This document shows, in pieces, positions 8,454 through 17,505 of a stretch of 64,000 bases of DNA (positions are counted from its first letter, which is position 1; each line of letters begins with the position of its first letter). Position numbers and translations under genes: made by a program. A model generated the notes under the pieces. The model had not been told where the DNA came from. It searched no databases and was given only the letters and a program-made list of their open reading frames with translations. Source of the stretch: JAJPHW01 sp963771505 (GTDB taxonomy: Bacteria; Acidobacteriota; Terriglobia; Terriglobales; Acidobacteriaceae); the NCBI GenBank assembly GCA_963771505.1, contig CAVYTO010000006.1, forward strand, positions 372,001 through 436,000, read 5' to 3'.

Positions 8454-8592
8454 AGCAATTGGCTTGCACGGTCGTTGCCAAGTTGAAAGAGTGCGATTGG
8501 CGGAGGGTTGTGCGCATGGACCGACCGTCCGACACCAATTCGGATCCATCCTCTGAGCGGAGTTGGGAAGATCATTCGAAAAGCGGAATTCA

Positions 8593-11118
8593 TTACTCGA
8601 TCGTAGCGAGAACTGTTTCTTCAGGATCGAGGACAATCCGGCGGGTGCCGGCGGGTGCCTTGAGACGAAAAGGCGTTTCCGGCCCGTCGGCGAATACGCG
8701 GGCGACGAAAACATTCCGCTTGCCAACAACAGCATAAACGGGAACCGAAGTCACCATGTCAGATGGACAGTTCTTCTGCCTAATCTTCCCCGTCACAAGG
8801 GTCAGACCCGCTTCGGGGGTAATCTTCAGGCCTTGGACACTGAGTTGGGGTATGGCTGCACCGTTCAGCCAACTTTGCGAAAACCATTCGAGCGTTTTCT
8901 GGCCCTCGTAGCGCAACGACGGATTTATTTCCCTCTCAAACGCATGAATCAGGTCGGCCGTTGTCAGCGCACGCCCGCCGTAAGTTTCACGAATCTTCCG
9001 CAGGACCCTAATAAAGGGTTCTTCTGTAGCTGAAGTCGGCCTTCGGCGTGCGCCGTGCGTATCAGCCTGCTCCGCATCCAACATCATGTATCTCAACATG
9101 TGAAACAACCAGGTTCCACGTCCGTAACTGATGGCCTCATATCCGTTTGGAAAATGCGAGTTCGAAAGCCGCAACCCTAGAGTGACCGCCCCGTCGTCCA
9201 TCATTGGCGACCCGCTAGAATTGTTCTGCAATAGATCCTCGCGGTAGTGCGCCATGACCGCGCGGAACTGTTGCGGCTCTTTGGATTGCAGGAACATCAA
9301 CGCGCTGTAGTTGGCAAGCGCTTCCATGATCCATTGGTCTCGGTATCCAGCCCAAGTCACAGCGTCTCCCCACCACTGATGGGCAGTTTCATGAATTTGA
9401 ATGTTGTTGCTGATGACCCTTTGCACGGGATCCATATGGAGTGCGTCCCGCTCTTCGTCCGTCAGAAAGGAAAAGCTCGAAAGGTAAACCAGACTAGGCC
9501 ATCCTTGACTCAGGCCGCCCGGCATCTGGGCTAACGACAGCTCTGAATATGGGTAAGGTCCGAAGCGATGAGAAAAGAAATCCACCGCCTGAGCTACAGA
9601 GTCGGCAACAGTTTGTGCAGCACGCCGTGGGGACGGCGAAGCCGGCTGAATCACGATGGGTCTTTCAGTCGACCCAGGACCGCCGGGCATCAGCGTCGCT
9701 TGAGAGGATGCTTTGGGAAACGACTTCTCCACGCCTTGGGTGGCATAAACAGAAACCCTTACGTTGCCAGCCGTTGCGTCCACGCGAGAGTAGCGGCCAA
9801 GATTAAAGCCGGCCATAGGAATTGGTTTATCGGAAACCCAGCGCGACGATTGAGCTTCCGTAGACGGATCAACCGTCCTCTTTCCGGTCGCTACAAGCGT
9901 CCATCCCGGAGGCGTCTTGAAGTCGAGGTCATAACTTGCCATGGCCAGCCCACGATTCGGATACCACGTGCCTCGCGCCCCCACGTACAGCAGGCCGCCG
10001 CCCGCATCGGACAGAACATCGCCGTGATATTTGAAATGAAGTTCGATCTGCTGGCCACTTCGAATAGGATCCGGAAAAACGACAGCGATCAGATCGTTCC
10101 CTTCCCGCGCGCTGTGAGCGCCCTCCGCCGACGAGTTATGAATGAATTCGACTTCCCGCCCGTTAGCTTCGACATGGTCCACTTGAAGATATCGCGACAA
10201 ATCGAACAAGATTGTGCGTTGGCCGTTATCCTGAACGCGAAGAGTTAGCCACGCCTCAGCTTTCAGGCCTGCCGGAGGGCTGACTTCGGCTTCGATTTTG
10301 TACTTATCGATGCGAATGGAGTCTGCGCCGGACCCGTCGCCGGTGTCGCTCGTAAGATCGTCCTGCGACTTTGCTGGCGGACCGACCGAAAACGAACTCC
10401 AGGTGTCGAAGTAGCTGTCATTTTCGACATTGCGCAACTGACCGACGCGCACTTGCTCGGGCGACTGTGAATCGTAATAAACATCGAATGTGCCTAGTTT
10501 TCGTCCCCGGATCCGGGCGTGCAAGAAAGAGTCGGCGATCGAAGATTTGGAAGAGCCGTTTGCCTCAGTGGCGCTCGGTGGCGCCTGATTTAACGCACTC
10601 ACGAACAATCGCAATGCATCTGCTCCAGCCAAGCTGCGCGCAGCTGTGTCCCACCGCGAAATGAACGAATCCGGGTCAGTGGGAAGCGCGAGCGATGATT
10701 GCATTTGCGCAAAAGTGACGTCATTGAAACGCAAGTATGCCGACATGAAGCTCTCTTCTAATATGGCGCCGCCGGTAAACAGCATCATCGTGCCCCGCTC
10801 AGTTTGGTTCGGCGGCGAAATGAGGATTTCCCCGTCGCCTTCAAAAAAGGCTCCTGTGACTTGCCCGCCGACATTGCGAGTGAATGCAATGATGCCGTCG
10901 TTGAGAGAGATATGCACCGCGGCACGGTCAATAGTGCAATCCCGCACCCGGTAGACTCGCGAGCTGTCGAGTCCAACACTCTCTAAGCGCGAATACAAGT
11001 CCGCCGCTGGGTGGTCCGCGGCGGGCGAAATATCTTCGGCGTCGCATTGGGCAAATCCCAACCCAAGATAAAGCAGCGCCTGCGCCGCGATTCCGATTTT
11101 TCGCAAGACTTTAGTCAC
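8593..11118 (-). CDS. Exported M1-family zinc metallopeptidase
   Basis: This 841-residue protein starts at GTG and has a signal peptide (about residues 1-27). The first about 260 residues are an unassigned N-terminal region. An M1 N-terminal beta domain then leads into the catalytic domain. The zinc site is HETAHQWWGD (His576, Glu577, His580) with the third ligand Glu599 in QWIMEALANY, the spacing expected for M1 peptidases. The GxMEN exopeptidase motif that normally sits about 30 residues upstream is replaced by MPGGLSQGWPSLVYL. It probably cleaves peptides outside the cytoplasmic membrane. It is divergent from the TPR metalloprotein gene at 11157, with only 38 bases between the starts. Confidence 0.88.
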   Translation of the reverse strand: MTKVLRKIGIAAQALLYLGLGFAQCDAEDISPAADHPAADLYSRLESVGLDSSRVYRVRDCTIDRAAVHISLNDGIIAFTRNVGGQVTGAFFEGDGEILISPPNQTERGTMMLFTGGAILEESFMSAYLRFNDVTFAQMQSSLALPTDPDSFISRWDTAARSLAGADALRLFVSALNQAPPSATEANGSSKSSIADSFLHARIRGRKLGTFDVYYDSQSPEQVRVGQLRNVENDSYFDTWSSFSVGPPAKSQDDLTSDTGDGSGADSIRIDKYKIEAEVSPPAGLKAEAWLTLRVQDNGQRTILFDLSRYLQVDHVEANGREVEFIHNSSAEGAHSAREGNDLIAVVFPDPIRSGQQIELHFKYHGDVLSDAGGGLLYVGARGTWYPNRGLAMASYDLDFKTPPGWTLVATGKRTVDPSTEAQSSRWVSDKPIPMAGFNLGRYSRVDATAGNVRVSVYATQGVEKSFPKASSQATLMPGGPGSTERPIVIQPASPSPRRAAQTVADSVAQAVDFFSHRFGPYPYSELSLAQMPGGLSQGWPSLVYLSSFSFLTDEERDALHMDPVQRVISNNIQIHETAHQWWGDAVTWAGYRDQWIMEALANYSALMFLQSKEPQQFRAVMAHYREDLLQNNSSGSPMMDDGAVTLGLRLSNSHFPNGYEAISYGRGTWLFHMLRYMMLDAEQADTHGARRRPTSATEEPFIRVLRKIRETYGGRALTTADLIHAFEREINPSLRYEGQKTLEWFSQSWLNGAAIPQLSVQGLKITPEAGLTLVTGKIRQKNCPSDMVTSVPVYAVVGKRNVFVARVFADGPETPFRLKAPAGTRRIVLDPEETVLATIE

Positions 11119-11156
11119 CTAGCTCCGAGCTTCCAGCGCGTTTAGAATGCGCCTGA

Positions 11157-12593
11157 ATGCGTGTTTCTGTCATATTTTCTACCGTTTTGGCGCTGGCGGG
11201 ATTGACCGGGGCAATCTTTTGCTCACAGTCGTCCGCCGATACGATCCATCTGAAAAATGGGCGCAACATCTGGGCTGATTCCGTTCGCGAGAGCGGAACC
11301 CACATTGAATACGACATCGGCGAAGATACGTACGCAATCCCTAAATCTTCGGTTGAACGGATCGAGTCCGGAGGCATGCCGCCGGAACTCGCAGCTTCAA
11401 ATGGCCGCAAGGACTTACCCAGCTTTACTCCCCTCGAGAATTATGATGCACAAAGACCAGCTTCAGCCCCTGCCGGCATTATCGAAAACGATTCCGTAAA
11501 TAAGGACGCGCTGGCCGCAGTCGAGAAGGCTGGAAACGAAAAGACATCAGCAGCCGCATATTACATCGCAGGAAAGCATGAATTTGACCGTGGTAACAGC
11601 GAACTTTCCCGCACTTATTTTGAGAAAGCGCTCCGCTTCGATCCGGAAAACCCTTCAATCTTGAATTATTACGCTGCGTTGCTGGTTCGTTCTGGCAATG
11701 CGGGTTCGGCCCTTCCCTTCGCAGAACGCGCCGTGCGGGCCGCGCCGAACTCTCCCGACACGCTGGCTGTCCTTGGTTACGCTCAATTTGCCACCGATCA
11801 TAATCGCGAAGCCCTCATAAGCTGGAAGCGTTCACTAGAGCTACGGCCGGACGCACAAATCAAAGCGTTAACGGAGAAAGCCCAGCGAGAATCAGCCGCC
11901 GAAGCGAACTATTCTGAACGGGAAAGCAGCCACTTCACTCTACGCTACGAAGGTTCGCAGGTATCCGACTCCATGCGAGCCGAGATTCTGGCTGCCTTAG
12001 AAGCAGACTACTCGGACCTCGTGCGCCAACTTGGCACTCAGCCGAAGAGCAGCATTGCTGTCGTGTTGTATACCGATCAGGCATTTTTTGACGTGACCCA
12101 AGCGCCTTCATGGACGGGGGCGGTGAACGATGGCAAGTTGCGGATCCCGATTCGCGGGCTGAACGCGATTACTCCCGACCTTGCTCACGTGCTCAAGCAT
12201 GAACTCACTCATTCATTCGTGAACCAGCTTTCGGGAGGGCGTTGCCCGCAGTGGCTTAATGAAGGTATCGCGCAAGCCATGGAGCCAAAGGCTCTGTATG
12301 GAGGCAGGCGTCTGGCCGAGCTCTTTCACGCTCAGCACGAGATTCCCTTCAACCAGCTCGAAGGCGGATTCATGAGGTTTTCCGGTGTGGAAGCCAATTT
12401 GGCATATGACGAGTCGCTTGCCGCCGTCCTCTACATCTCCGACACCAGCGGAAGCAGCGACCTGCAACGTCTTCTGATGCAACTCGGCCAGGGGAGTTCC
12501 ACTGAGGTAGCCCTGCGGGCGACCCTTCACACCGACTATGCCCACCTTGATGGTGATGTCAGCCGGTATCTCACCGCTAAATACGGCGACTAG
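11157..12593 (+). CDS. Exported TPR protein with gluzincin-type (peptidase MA-like) domain
   Basis: This 478-residue protein has a signal peptide (about 1-27). A short beta region follows (DTIHLKNGRNIWADSV), resembling proteins that sense or bind at the envelope. Tetratricopeptide-like repeats lie at about residues 125-245 (AAYYIAGKHEFDRGNSELSR, LAVLGYAQFATDHNREALIS). A metalloprotease-like domain comes last: HVLKHELTHSFVNQL (His about 348) and the downstream glutamate in PQWLNEGIAQAME. That HExxH plus Glu arrangement is the gluzincin zinc site. The substrate is unknown. It starts 38 bases from the divergent M1 peptidase gene, so the two may share a control region. Confidence 0.82.
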   Translation: MRVSVIFSTVLALAGLTGAIFCSQSSADTIHLKNGRNIWADSVRESGTHIEYDIGEDTYAIPKSSVERIESGGMPPELAASNGRKDLPSFTPLENYDAQRPASAPAGIIENDSVNKDALAAVEKAGNEKTSAAAYYIAGKHEFDRGNSELSRTYFEKALRFDPENPSILNYYAALLVRSGNAGSALPFAERAVRAAPNSPDTLAVLGYAQFATDHNREALISWKRSLELRPDAQIKALTEKAQRESAAEANYSERESSHFTLRYEGSQVSDSMRAEILAALEADYSDLVRQLGTQPKSSIAVVLYTDQAFFDVTQAPSWTGAVNDGKLRIPIRGLNAITPDLAHVLKHELTHSFVNQLSGGRCPQWLNEGIAQAMEPKALYGGRRLAELFHAQHEIPFNQLEGGFMRFSGVEANLAYDESLAAVLYISDTSGSSDLQRLLMQLGQGSSTEVALRATLHTDYAHLDGDVSRYLTAKYGD

Positions 12594-12661
12594 CCGCGGA
12601 GTGGCACCCCACGATCCTTATTATGACTTCCGTGGTATTTTTCTATTGAGCCACGATTGCC

Positions 12662-13438
12662 ATGTTCCTTTCGTCTGTATTCTCTGATCGCAAGGCAGCC
12701 CTTCCCCGAGAGCCCGTCCAAGCGGAAGTTCCGCAAGTGCAAGGCGGCGATCTGGCCGCAGCGTATTACGGTCAGCGGATGGGCGGCGATTTCTATGATT
12801 TCTTGCGAGTGAATCCCAACCGAGTCTTGTTCGGCTTGTTGGATGTAGCGGGCCGGTTGGAAGATAATCAGGCGATCGTTTCACACGTGCAGGATACATT
12901 TCGCTCAGTCGGGGCACAGTTGCTATCAGACCCTGACGCCAACGAGGCAGACGCGATGGCCCGTTTATGCCTGGAATTGAATCGGACTGTGCTGAGGTCA
13001 GCGGGCGGAGTTAGGGAGTGTCCCGCCTTTGCCGGTTGCTACAACGAAGACTCCGGAATTGTCTGCTACTTCAACGCCGGACATACACCGGGCTTGGTGC
13101 GCGATCGCTCAGGTTGCAGCGAACTTCCAGCAACTGGACTGCCATTGGGGCTGTTCTCTCATGTCGCTTGCGAGGCTCCGATGGTCGCCCTCGAACCCGG
13201 AGCGACGCTACTTCTGGTCTCCCGGGGGGTTGTCGAAGGGGTGTGCAAAGGGCCGTCCCGCCGCGGTGAAGAGTTTGGTTTGGGACGTGTGAAAACCGCG
13301 CTGGCGGAAACGAAGTCCACAAGCGCACGGGAGTTAGCGCTGGCTATGCTCAACCAAATGCAACAGTTTATTTGTACCCCACCCACCCACAACGACGTGA
13401 CCGCGCTGGCCTTAATGCGCAACGCCGCTCTCGCATAA
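12662..13438 (+). CDS. SpoIIE/RsbU-type PP2C phosphatase domain protein, probably degenerate
   Basis: The 258 residues are almost entirely a SpoIIE-family fold. Family patterns are GGDFYDFLRV, LFGLLDVAGRL, NAGHTPGLVRD, LPLGLF and a final THNDVTALAL. This family removes phosphate from anti-anti-sigma proteins and similar partners, using metal-binding aspartates. The usual TDG metal ligand site reads VSRGVVEG here, and DVSGHG reads DVAGRL, so part of the metal centre is missing. No sensor domain is attached. It may be a weak or inactive phosphatase, or a binding partner only. It stands alone between the TPR peptidase and surA-like genes. Confidence 0.8.
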   Translation: MFLSSVFSDRKAALPREPVQAEVPQVQGGDLAAAYYGQRMGGDFYDFLRVNPNRVLFGLLDVAGRLEDNQAIVSHVQDTFRSVGAQLLSDPDANEADAMARLCLELNRTVLRSAGGVRECPAFAGCYNEDSGIVCYFNAGHTPGLVRDRSGCSELPATGLPLGLFSHVACEAPMVALEPGATLLLVSRGVVEGVCKGPSRRGEEFGLGRVKTALAETKSTSARELALAMLNQMQQFICTPPTHNDVTALALMRNAALA

Positions 13439-13495
13439 CAAGCACACAATTGGATTCCTGATGCTGCCGGGAGGTACAATTTGGTAGGAGTTCCC

Positions 13496-14584
13496 ATGAG
13501 GAAATCGTTAACTGCGGTCGCTTTAGGCTCCGCTCTAATAGCGCTGTCCCTGCACGCTGATACGGTCGTCGAAGAAATTATTGCCCGAGTCAACAACCAG
13601 ATCATCACCCGCACCGAACTGCTGCGCAGCGAAGATCAATTGAAGCAGGAAGTGCAGCAGCAAGATCCCGCCAACGCCGACAAACTCCTGGCCACGCGCG
13701 ACAAAGACGTGCTGCGTGATCTCATCGATCAGCAACTCTTGCTCGAGCACGGCAAAGACCTCGGAATCACCGCCGACACGGAAGTGGTGAAGAAGCTCGA
13801 TGACATGCGAAAAGAGATGAAGCTCGACAGCATGGAAGAGCTGGAGAAAGCCGCATCCGCGCAGGGTGTTTCCTTCGAGGACTTCAAAAACAACATCCGC
13901 ACTCAAATCATTACTCAGCAGGTGATCGGCAAAGAAGTCGGATCCAAGCTCGCAATTTCGAAAGAAGAAGAAGCCCAGTTCTACGATCAACACAAGCAGG
14001 AGATGGCGCAACCCGAGCAAGTAAAGCTCAGCGAGATTCTGGTTTCTACTGAACCGAAAGACAAAAACACCCCAGCCGACGATCCCAAACTAGTCGCTGC
14101 TGCCCAAGCCAAGGCGGACGACCTGCTAGATCAAATCAGAAAAGGCGCGTCGTTTGAAGATGTCGCCAAAAAAAGTTCGGAAGGTCCCAGCGCACAACAG
14201 GGTGGCGACCTTGGGCTTTTCAAGCGCGGCGTTCTTGCCAAAGAGCTTGAAGAAAAAACGTTTGCCATGAAGAAGGGCGATGTCACGGACGTGATTCGCA
14301 CTAAGCAGGGCTTCATCATTCTGAAAGTAACCGAACATCATGAAGCTGGCGTTCCCACGCTTGCCGAAATCGAACCGCGAGTTCAGGACGCGCTTTACAT
14401 GCAGAAGCTGCAACCGGCCCTGCGGGCTTATCTGCAAAAATTGAGAGAAGATGCTTTCATCGACATCAAGCCCGGGTACACGGACACCGGCGCGAGCCCT
14501 AATCAGACAAAGCCTGTTGAAACCGCCAATAAGGAAGCGGGCGCGAAAGAATTAAAGAAGAAGAAAAAGTTAGGTCTGTTCTAG
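13496..14584 (+). CDS. SurA/PpiC-type periplasmic peptidyl-prolyl isomerase and chaperone
   Basis: I place the start at ATG 13496, behind a good AGGAG at 13486-13490; an upstream TTG at 13481 would place that site inside the gene. The 362-residue product has a signal peptide (RKSLTAVALGSALIALSLHA), a SurA-like N-terminal chaperone region (EEIIARVNNQIITRTELL) and a parvulin PpiC domain at about 165-275 (VKLSEILV, FEDVAKKSSEGPSAQQGGDL). It ends in a lysine-rich tail. By family it helps outer-membrane proteins fold in the periplasm and isomerises proline bonds. It has one parvulin domain, whereas E. coli SurA has two. Confidence 0.9.
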   Translation: MRKSLTAVALGSALIALSLHADTVVEEIIARVNNQIITRTELLRSEDQLKQEVQQQDPANADKLLATRDKDVLRDLIDQQLLLEHGKDLGITADTEVVKKLDDMRKEMKLDSMEELEKAASAQGVSFEDFKNNIRTQIITQQVIGKEVGSKLAISKEEEAQFYDQHKQEMAQPEQVKLSEILVSTEPKDKNTPADDPKLVAAAQAKADDLLDQIRKGASFEDVAKKSSEGPSAQQGGDLGLFKRGVLAKELEEKTFAMKKGDVTDVIRTKQGFIILKVTEHHEAGVPTLAEIEPRVQDALYMQKLQPALRAYLQKLREDAFIDIKPGYTDTGASPNQTKPVETANKEAGAKELKKKKKLGLF

Positions 14585-14647
14585 CTCTCTTGGCTTTTAG
14601 TTTAAGCTGCTTGCAGGCCGCGCCTATTTTTCCGCGCGGGTATCCCC

Positions 14648-15718
14648 ATGAAAGAATTTTTCCTTTCCGATTGCGCTGAGCACGACAACACCATCGTCAC
14701 TTCTTGCTTTGTGGTGGTTTCAAAGCAAGTCAAGCCAAAAAAGACCGGGGAGCCCTATCTTGCTCTCACCCTGGGCGATCGCGCGGGCCACATCGACGCC
14801 AAAATGTGGGACAACGTTGAAGATGCGATCGATGCTTTTGACCAAGACGACTTCGTTAAGGTTAAGGGCCTCATCAATAAGTACAAAAACCGCTTCCAGA
14901 TCACGATTCACAAACTGCGGCGCCTGGGCGATGCTGAAGTCGACTATTCCGATTTCCTGCCCAAGACTACAAAAGATATCGGCGAACTTTGGAAAGCGCT
15001 GGCGGAATTCGTGGCCAGCTTTCAAGACCCACACCTGAAAAAATTGGTGGAAGCTTTTATGGCTGATCCCGAGATTGCGGAAGCTTACCGCAATGCTCCC
15101 GCAGCCAAAACTTTGCACCACGCCTACATCGGCGGCCTTCTGGACCACGTTGTGTCGCTTTGCCGGTCATGTGATTTGGTGAGCCGAAATTATCCCCACA
15201 TCAACCGCGATCTACTCCTGACTGGCGCGTTCTTTCACGACATCGGCAAAATCCACGAATTGACCTATCAGCGTTCGTTTACCTACACCACTCGCGGACA
15301 GCTGCTGGGCCACATGATCATTGAACTGGAAATGCTACAAGCGAAGCTTTCGCAATTTCCGGATTTCCCTCCTGGACTGAAGACTCTCGTCGAGCACCTC
15401 ATCATCAGCCATCATGGTCAATATGATTTCGGCTCGCCCAAGCTTCCCATGTTTCCCGAAGCGTTGATGTTGCATTACCTTGACGACCTGGATTCAAAGA
15501 TGGAAAGCGTTCGCGCGCACTTTGAGCGGGAGCTTGGGGCTACCGGAGCGTGGACCAGCTACAATTCGTCTCTTGCCAGGCCATTGCTGAATACGCAGAA
15601 GTTCCTTGATTCCGAGAGAAAACCGGAAACCAAACCAGACGCGGCCAGCGGCGGCACGCAAACAGAATCGGACGGAAACCTGGAAACACAAACAGCAGAA
15701 CACAGCAGTCCTGCGTAA
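14648..15718 (+). CDS. OB-fold plus HD-domain 3'-5' exoribonuclease-like protein (YhaM type)
   Basis: The 356 residues begin with an OB-fold nucleic-acid-binding domain (about 15-95: PYLALTLGDRAGHIDAKMWD). An HD hydrolase domain follows at about 155-315, with metal-binding residues in LHHAYIGGLLDHVVSL, GAFFHDIGKIHEL, HMIIELEM and LIISHHGQYDFG. This order matches YhaM-family 3'-5' exonucleases acting on RNA or single-stranded DNA. The last about 40 residues are a low-complexity acidic/threonine tail. It sits 63 bases after the surA-like gene on the same strand and may be co-transcribed. The exact substrate cannot be read from sequence. Confidence 0.88.
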   Translation: MKEFFLSDCAEHDNTIVTSCFVVVSKQVKPKKTGEPYLALTLGDRAGHIDAKMWDNVEDAIDAFDQDDFVKVKGLINKYKNRFQITIHKLRRLGDAEVDYSDFLPKTTKDIGELWKALAEFVASFQDPHLKKLVEAFMADPEIAEAYRNAPAAKTLHHAYIGGLLDHVVSLCRSCDLVSRNYPHINRDLLLTGAFFHDIGKIHELTYQRSFTYTTRGQLLGHMIIELEMLQAKLSQFPDFPPGLKTLVEHLIISHHGQYDFGSPKLPMFPEALMLHYLDDLDSKMESVRAHFERELGATGAWTSYNSSLARPLLNTQKFLDSERKPETKPDAASGGTQTESDGNLETQTAEHSSPA

Positions 15719-15796
15719 TAAAAACGCCTTCTGCCGTTGCATGCCGCCACCGTTTCTGGTAAAAATGACCCCCAATCAAAATCAACCGGAGGAATT

Positions 15797-16519
15797 ATGC
15801 GAACGCGAATTGGCGCTCTAGTTTTTGGACTTTCTCTTATTGCCGCCACGCTCGGCTGCAACAAGAAGCAAGCGGACAATCCCCCGCCAGCCGATAACAC
15901 CGCAGCATCGGCGCCGGCGGAGCAGCCCGCTCAGACTCCGGCACCTGCGCCCGCTCCCGCTGCGGCTCCGGCTGAACAACCTCCAGTAAAGGTGGAGAAG
16001 CCAGTCGAGCGATTAGTCGTTCCGTCGGGAACGACCCTCACGGTTCAACTCGCGTCGGCGGTTGGATCAAAAATCAGCCAGGCAGGCCAAAGTTTTTCCG
16101 GAACACTCTCGAGTCCCGTGATGGTCGGAGGGCGCACCGCGATTCCTTCAGGCGCAACCGTCGGTGGAGTTGTAGTCGACGCGAAGCCGTTGGGACGCTT
16201 CGCCGGAGGAGCAACGCTTCAATTGAAGTTGACGTCGGTTTCGATCCACGGCGTGAGCACCGCCATCGAAACGGCAACGGTGACCGATGCTGCTAAAGGA
16301 AAAGGAAAACGAACGGCCGTGATGGCCGGGGGTGGCGCGGCGCTGGGGGCCCTTATCGGCGGCCTCGCGGGGGGCGGTAAAGGCGCGGCGATCGGAGCAG
16401 TCGCCGGAGGCGGTGCTGGGACTGGTGGAGCGGCATTCACCGGAAACAAAGACATTCTGCTGCCGGCGGAATCCTCGCTAAGCTTCAGTCTTGAACAGCC
16501 GCTGACCGTGAAACGCTGA
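15797..16519 (+). CDS. Lipoprotein with glycine-zipper region
   Basis: The start is ATG 15797 behind GGAGG at 15788-15792; an earlier in-frame ATG at 15737 is rejected because the lipoprotein signal begins at 15797. The signal peptide ends in a lipobox, AATLGC, so the mature 240-residue-class product should be lipid-anchored at Cys21. A Pro/Ala-rich spacer follows, then a small beta domain (about 75-165). A glycine-rich zipper (GGGAALGALIGGLAGGGKGA) resembles membrane-inserting YMGG/SlyB-type segments. The last segment is a short beta tail. The function is unknown; an outer-membrane stress or integrity role is only a guess from the zipper class. Confidence 0.82.
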   Translation: MRTRIGALVFGLSLIAATLGCNKKQADNPPPADNTAASAPAEQPAQTPAPAPAPAAAPAEQPPVKVEKPVERLVVPSGTTLTVQLASAVGSKISQAGQSFSGTLSSPVMVGGRTAIPSGATVGGVVVDAKPLGRFAGGATLQLKLTSVSIHGVSTAIETATVTDAAKGKGKRTAVMAGGGAALGALIGGLAGGGKGAAIGAVAGGGAGTGGAAFTGNKDILLPAESSLSFSLEQPLTVKR

Positions 16520-16533
16520 ATCGATTCTGACGA

Positions 16534-16563
16534 AAGACCCCGAATCGCAAAATTCGGGGTCTT
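16534..16563. terminator. Strong intrinsic terminator between convergent genes
   Basis: This is a perfect 12-bp stem (AAGACCCCGAAT at 16534-16545 paired with 16552-16563) with a 6-base loop. It is followed on the + strand by AATTGTTT and on the - strand by TTCGTC. It lies 14 bases after the lipoprotein gene stop and 29 bases from the end of the convergent MshEN-like gene, so it may stop transcription from both sides. Confidence 0.85.
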
Positions 16564-16592
16564 AATTGTTTGGCAAGCTGGTTCCATGAATT

Positions 16593-17489
16593 TCAGCCTG
16601 CGAATGTTTCCGAGATATCGGCCGCCCAGTGGCTGCTCGACTTAGACCCACGTTCGTAAAAGATCAGGTTCGCGGTGTCTTCACCTGAAGTCAGCCGCAC
16701 CCAGCAGTAGGAGCCACACCGAACCACGCGTACACGCTCGGCACCCAGTTTCAGAACATAACCGCAAGTGATGCGTGCCGCTTCCGCCGGGTCCTGCCAG
16801 TTTTCAAACAAAAAATCTCGTAATCGTGCTTGGTCGGTCAGGCTTGACAACTCTCTTTCCATATCGGATTGGCTGATGACGCACGCTTCCGTCTTGCAAT
16901 CCAGCATTTGCTCCAATGCGTAGAGAACGGTGTAATCCACGCCTTCAGAAAAAGCAAGATGGAACACACGAGTTGCCTGCACAAACTGTACCGGTATTAC
17001 CCGAAACGCCTGCAAGAGACATCTCGGCACGAGATCACCGCAGTCGCCGCGAACCACCGGAGCCGATAGCACCGGACAGCGCCACTGTGCCGCGACGGCG
17101 GCGGTAACTTGAAGTTCGGTAACAAATCCCAAATGTTGCAAACACGTTCCAATCTGTTTGCCACCTTTCAATCGCTGTTCGCTCAAGCCTGCCCTCAATT
17201 GTGCGTTGGAGACTTGGCCGCGGGACAGGAGCAGCAATCCTAGCGGAATCCGATGGGTCGGTCTGGTTGGCATCTCAACCAAGCGGCTATTGCAATGGAT
17301 TTGCCTGTGCACCGCTTTCTCGAAGCATTGCGGAGCACAGTACCACTCACCTTGCAGTTGAATGCGGCCATGCCGCCAGCGAAGGCGCCGCCAGATTCGA
17401 CGGCCCGCGCTGCACGCAGGATCCTCACAGTCAGTTCCGCTCGGAAGTTCGAGCCCTAGGATTTGTGATAGCAATTTCTTCCAGTTCAT
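16593..17489 (-). CDS. Stand-alone MshEN-like protein, candidate cyclic-di-GMP receptor of the flagellar cluster
   Basis: The start at ATG 17489 (MNWKKLLS) is preferred, 16 bases after the upstream fliN-type gene; the frame is open to 17570. The 298-residue product has Cys pairs near the N-terminus (CEDPAC at 21-26 and CAPQC at 51-55) that could bind a metal. A GspE/MshE N-terminal (MshEN) domain follows. Two 24-residue motifs stand in tandem: 82-105 begins PLGLLLLSRGQV and ends LSEQ; 112-135 begins QIGTCLQHLGFV and ends VAAQ. In MshE each such motif binds half of cyclic-di-GMP. The usual first Arg is P or Q here, so binding is not certain. No ATPase domain follows; the last about 80 residues are unassigned. 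It is the last gene of the fliA-fliM-fliN run. Confidence 0.72.
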   Translation of the reverse strand: MNWKKLLSQILGLELPSGTDCEDPACSAGRRIWRRLRWRHGRIQLQGEWYCAPQCFEKAVHRQIHCNSRLVEMPTRPTHRIPLGLLLLSRGQVSNAQLRAGLSEQRLKGGKQIGTCLQHLGFVTELQVTAAVAAQWRCPVLSAPVVRGDCGDLVPRCLLQAFRVIPVQFVQATRVFHLAFSEGVDYTVLYALEQMLDCKTEACVISQSDMERELSSLTDQARLRDFLFENWQDPAEAARITCGYVLKLGAERVRVVRCGSYCWVRLTSGEDTANLIFYERGSKSSSHWAADISETFAG

Positions 17490-17505
17490 GTCATCGCCTG
17501 AAAAT

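Noticed and set aside
14585..14647. Terminator after the SurA-like gene (CCGCGC...GCGCGG)
   Set aside because: The stem is only six bases, its loop contains the T-run, and it lies too close to the next start to call.
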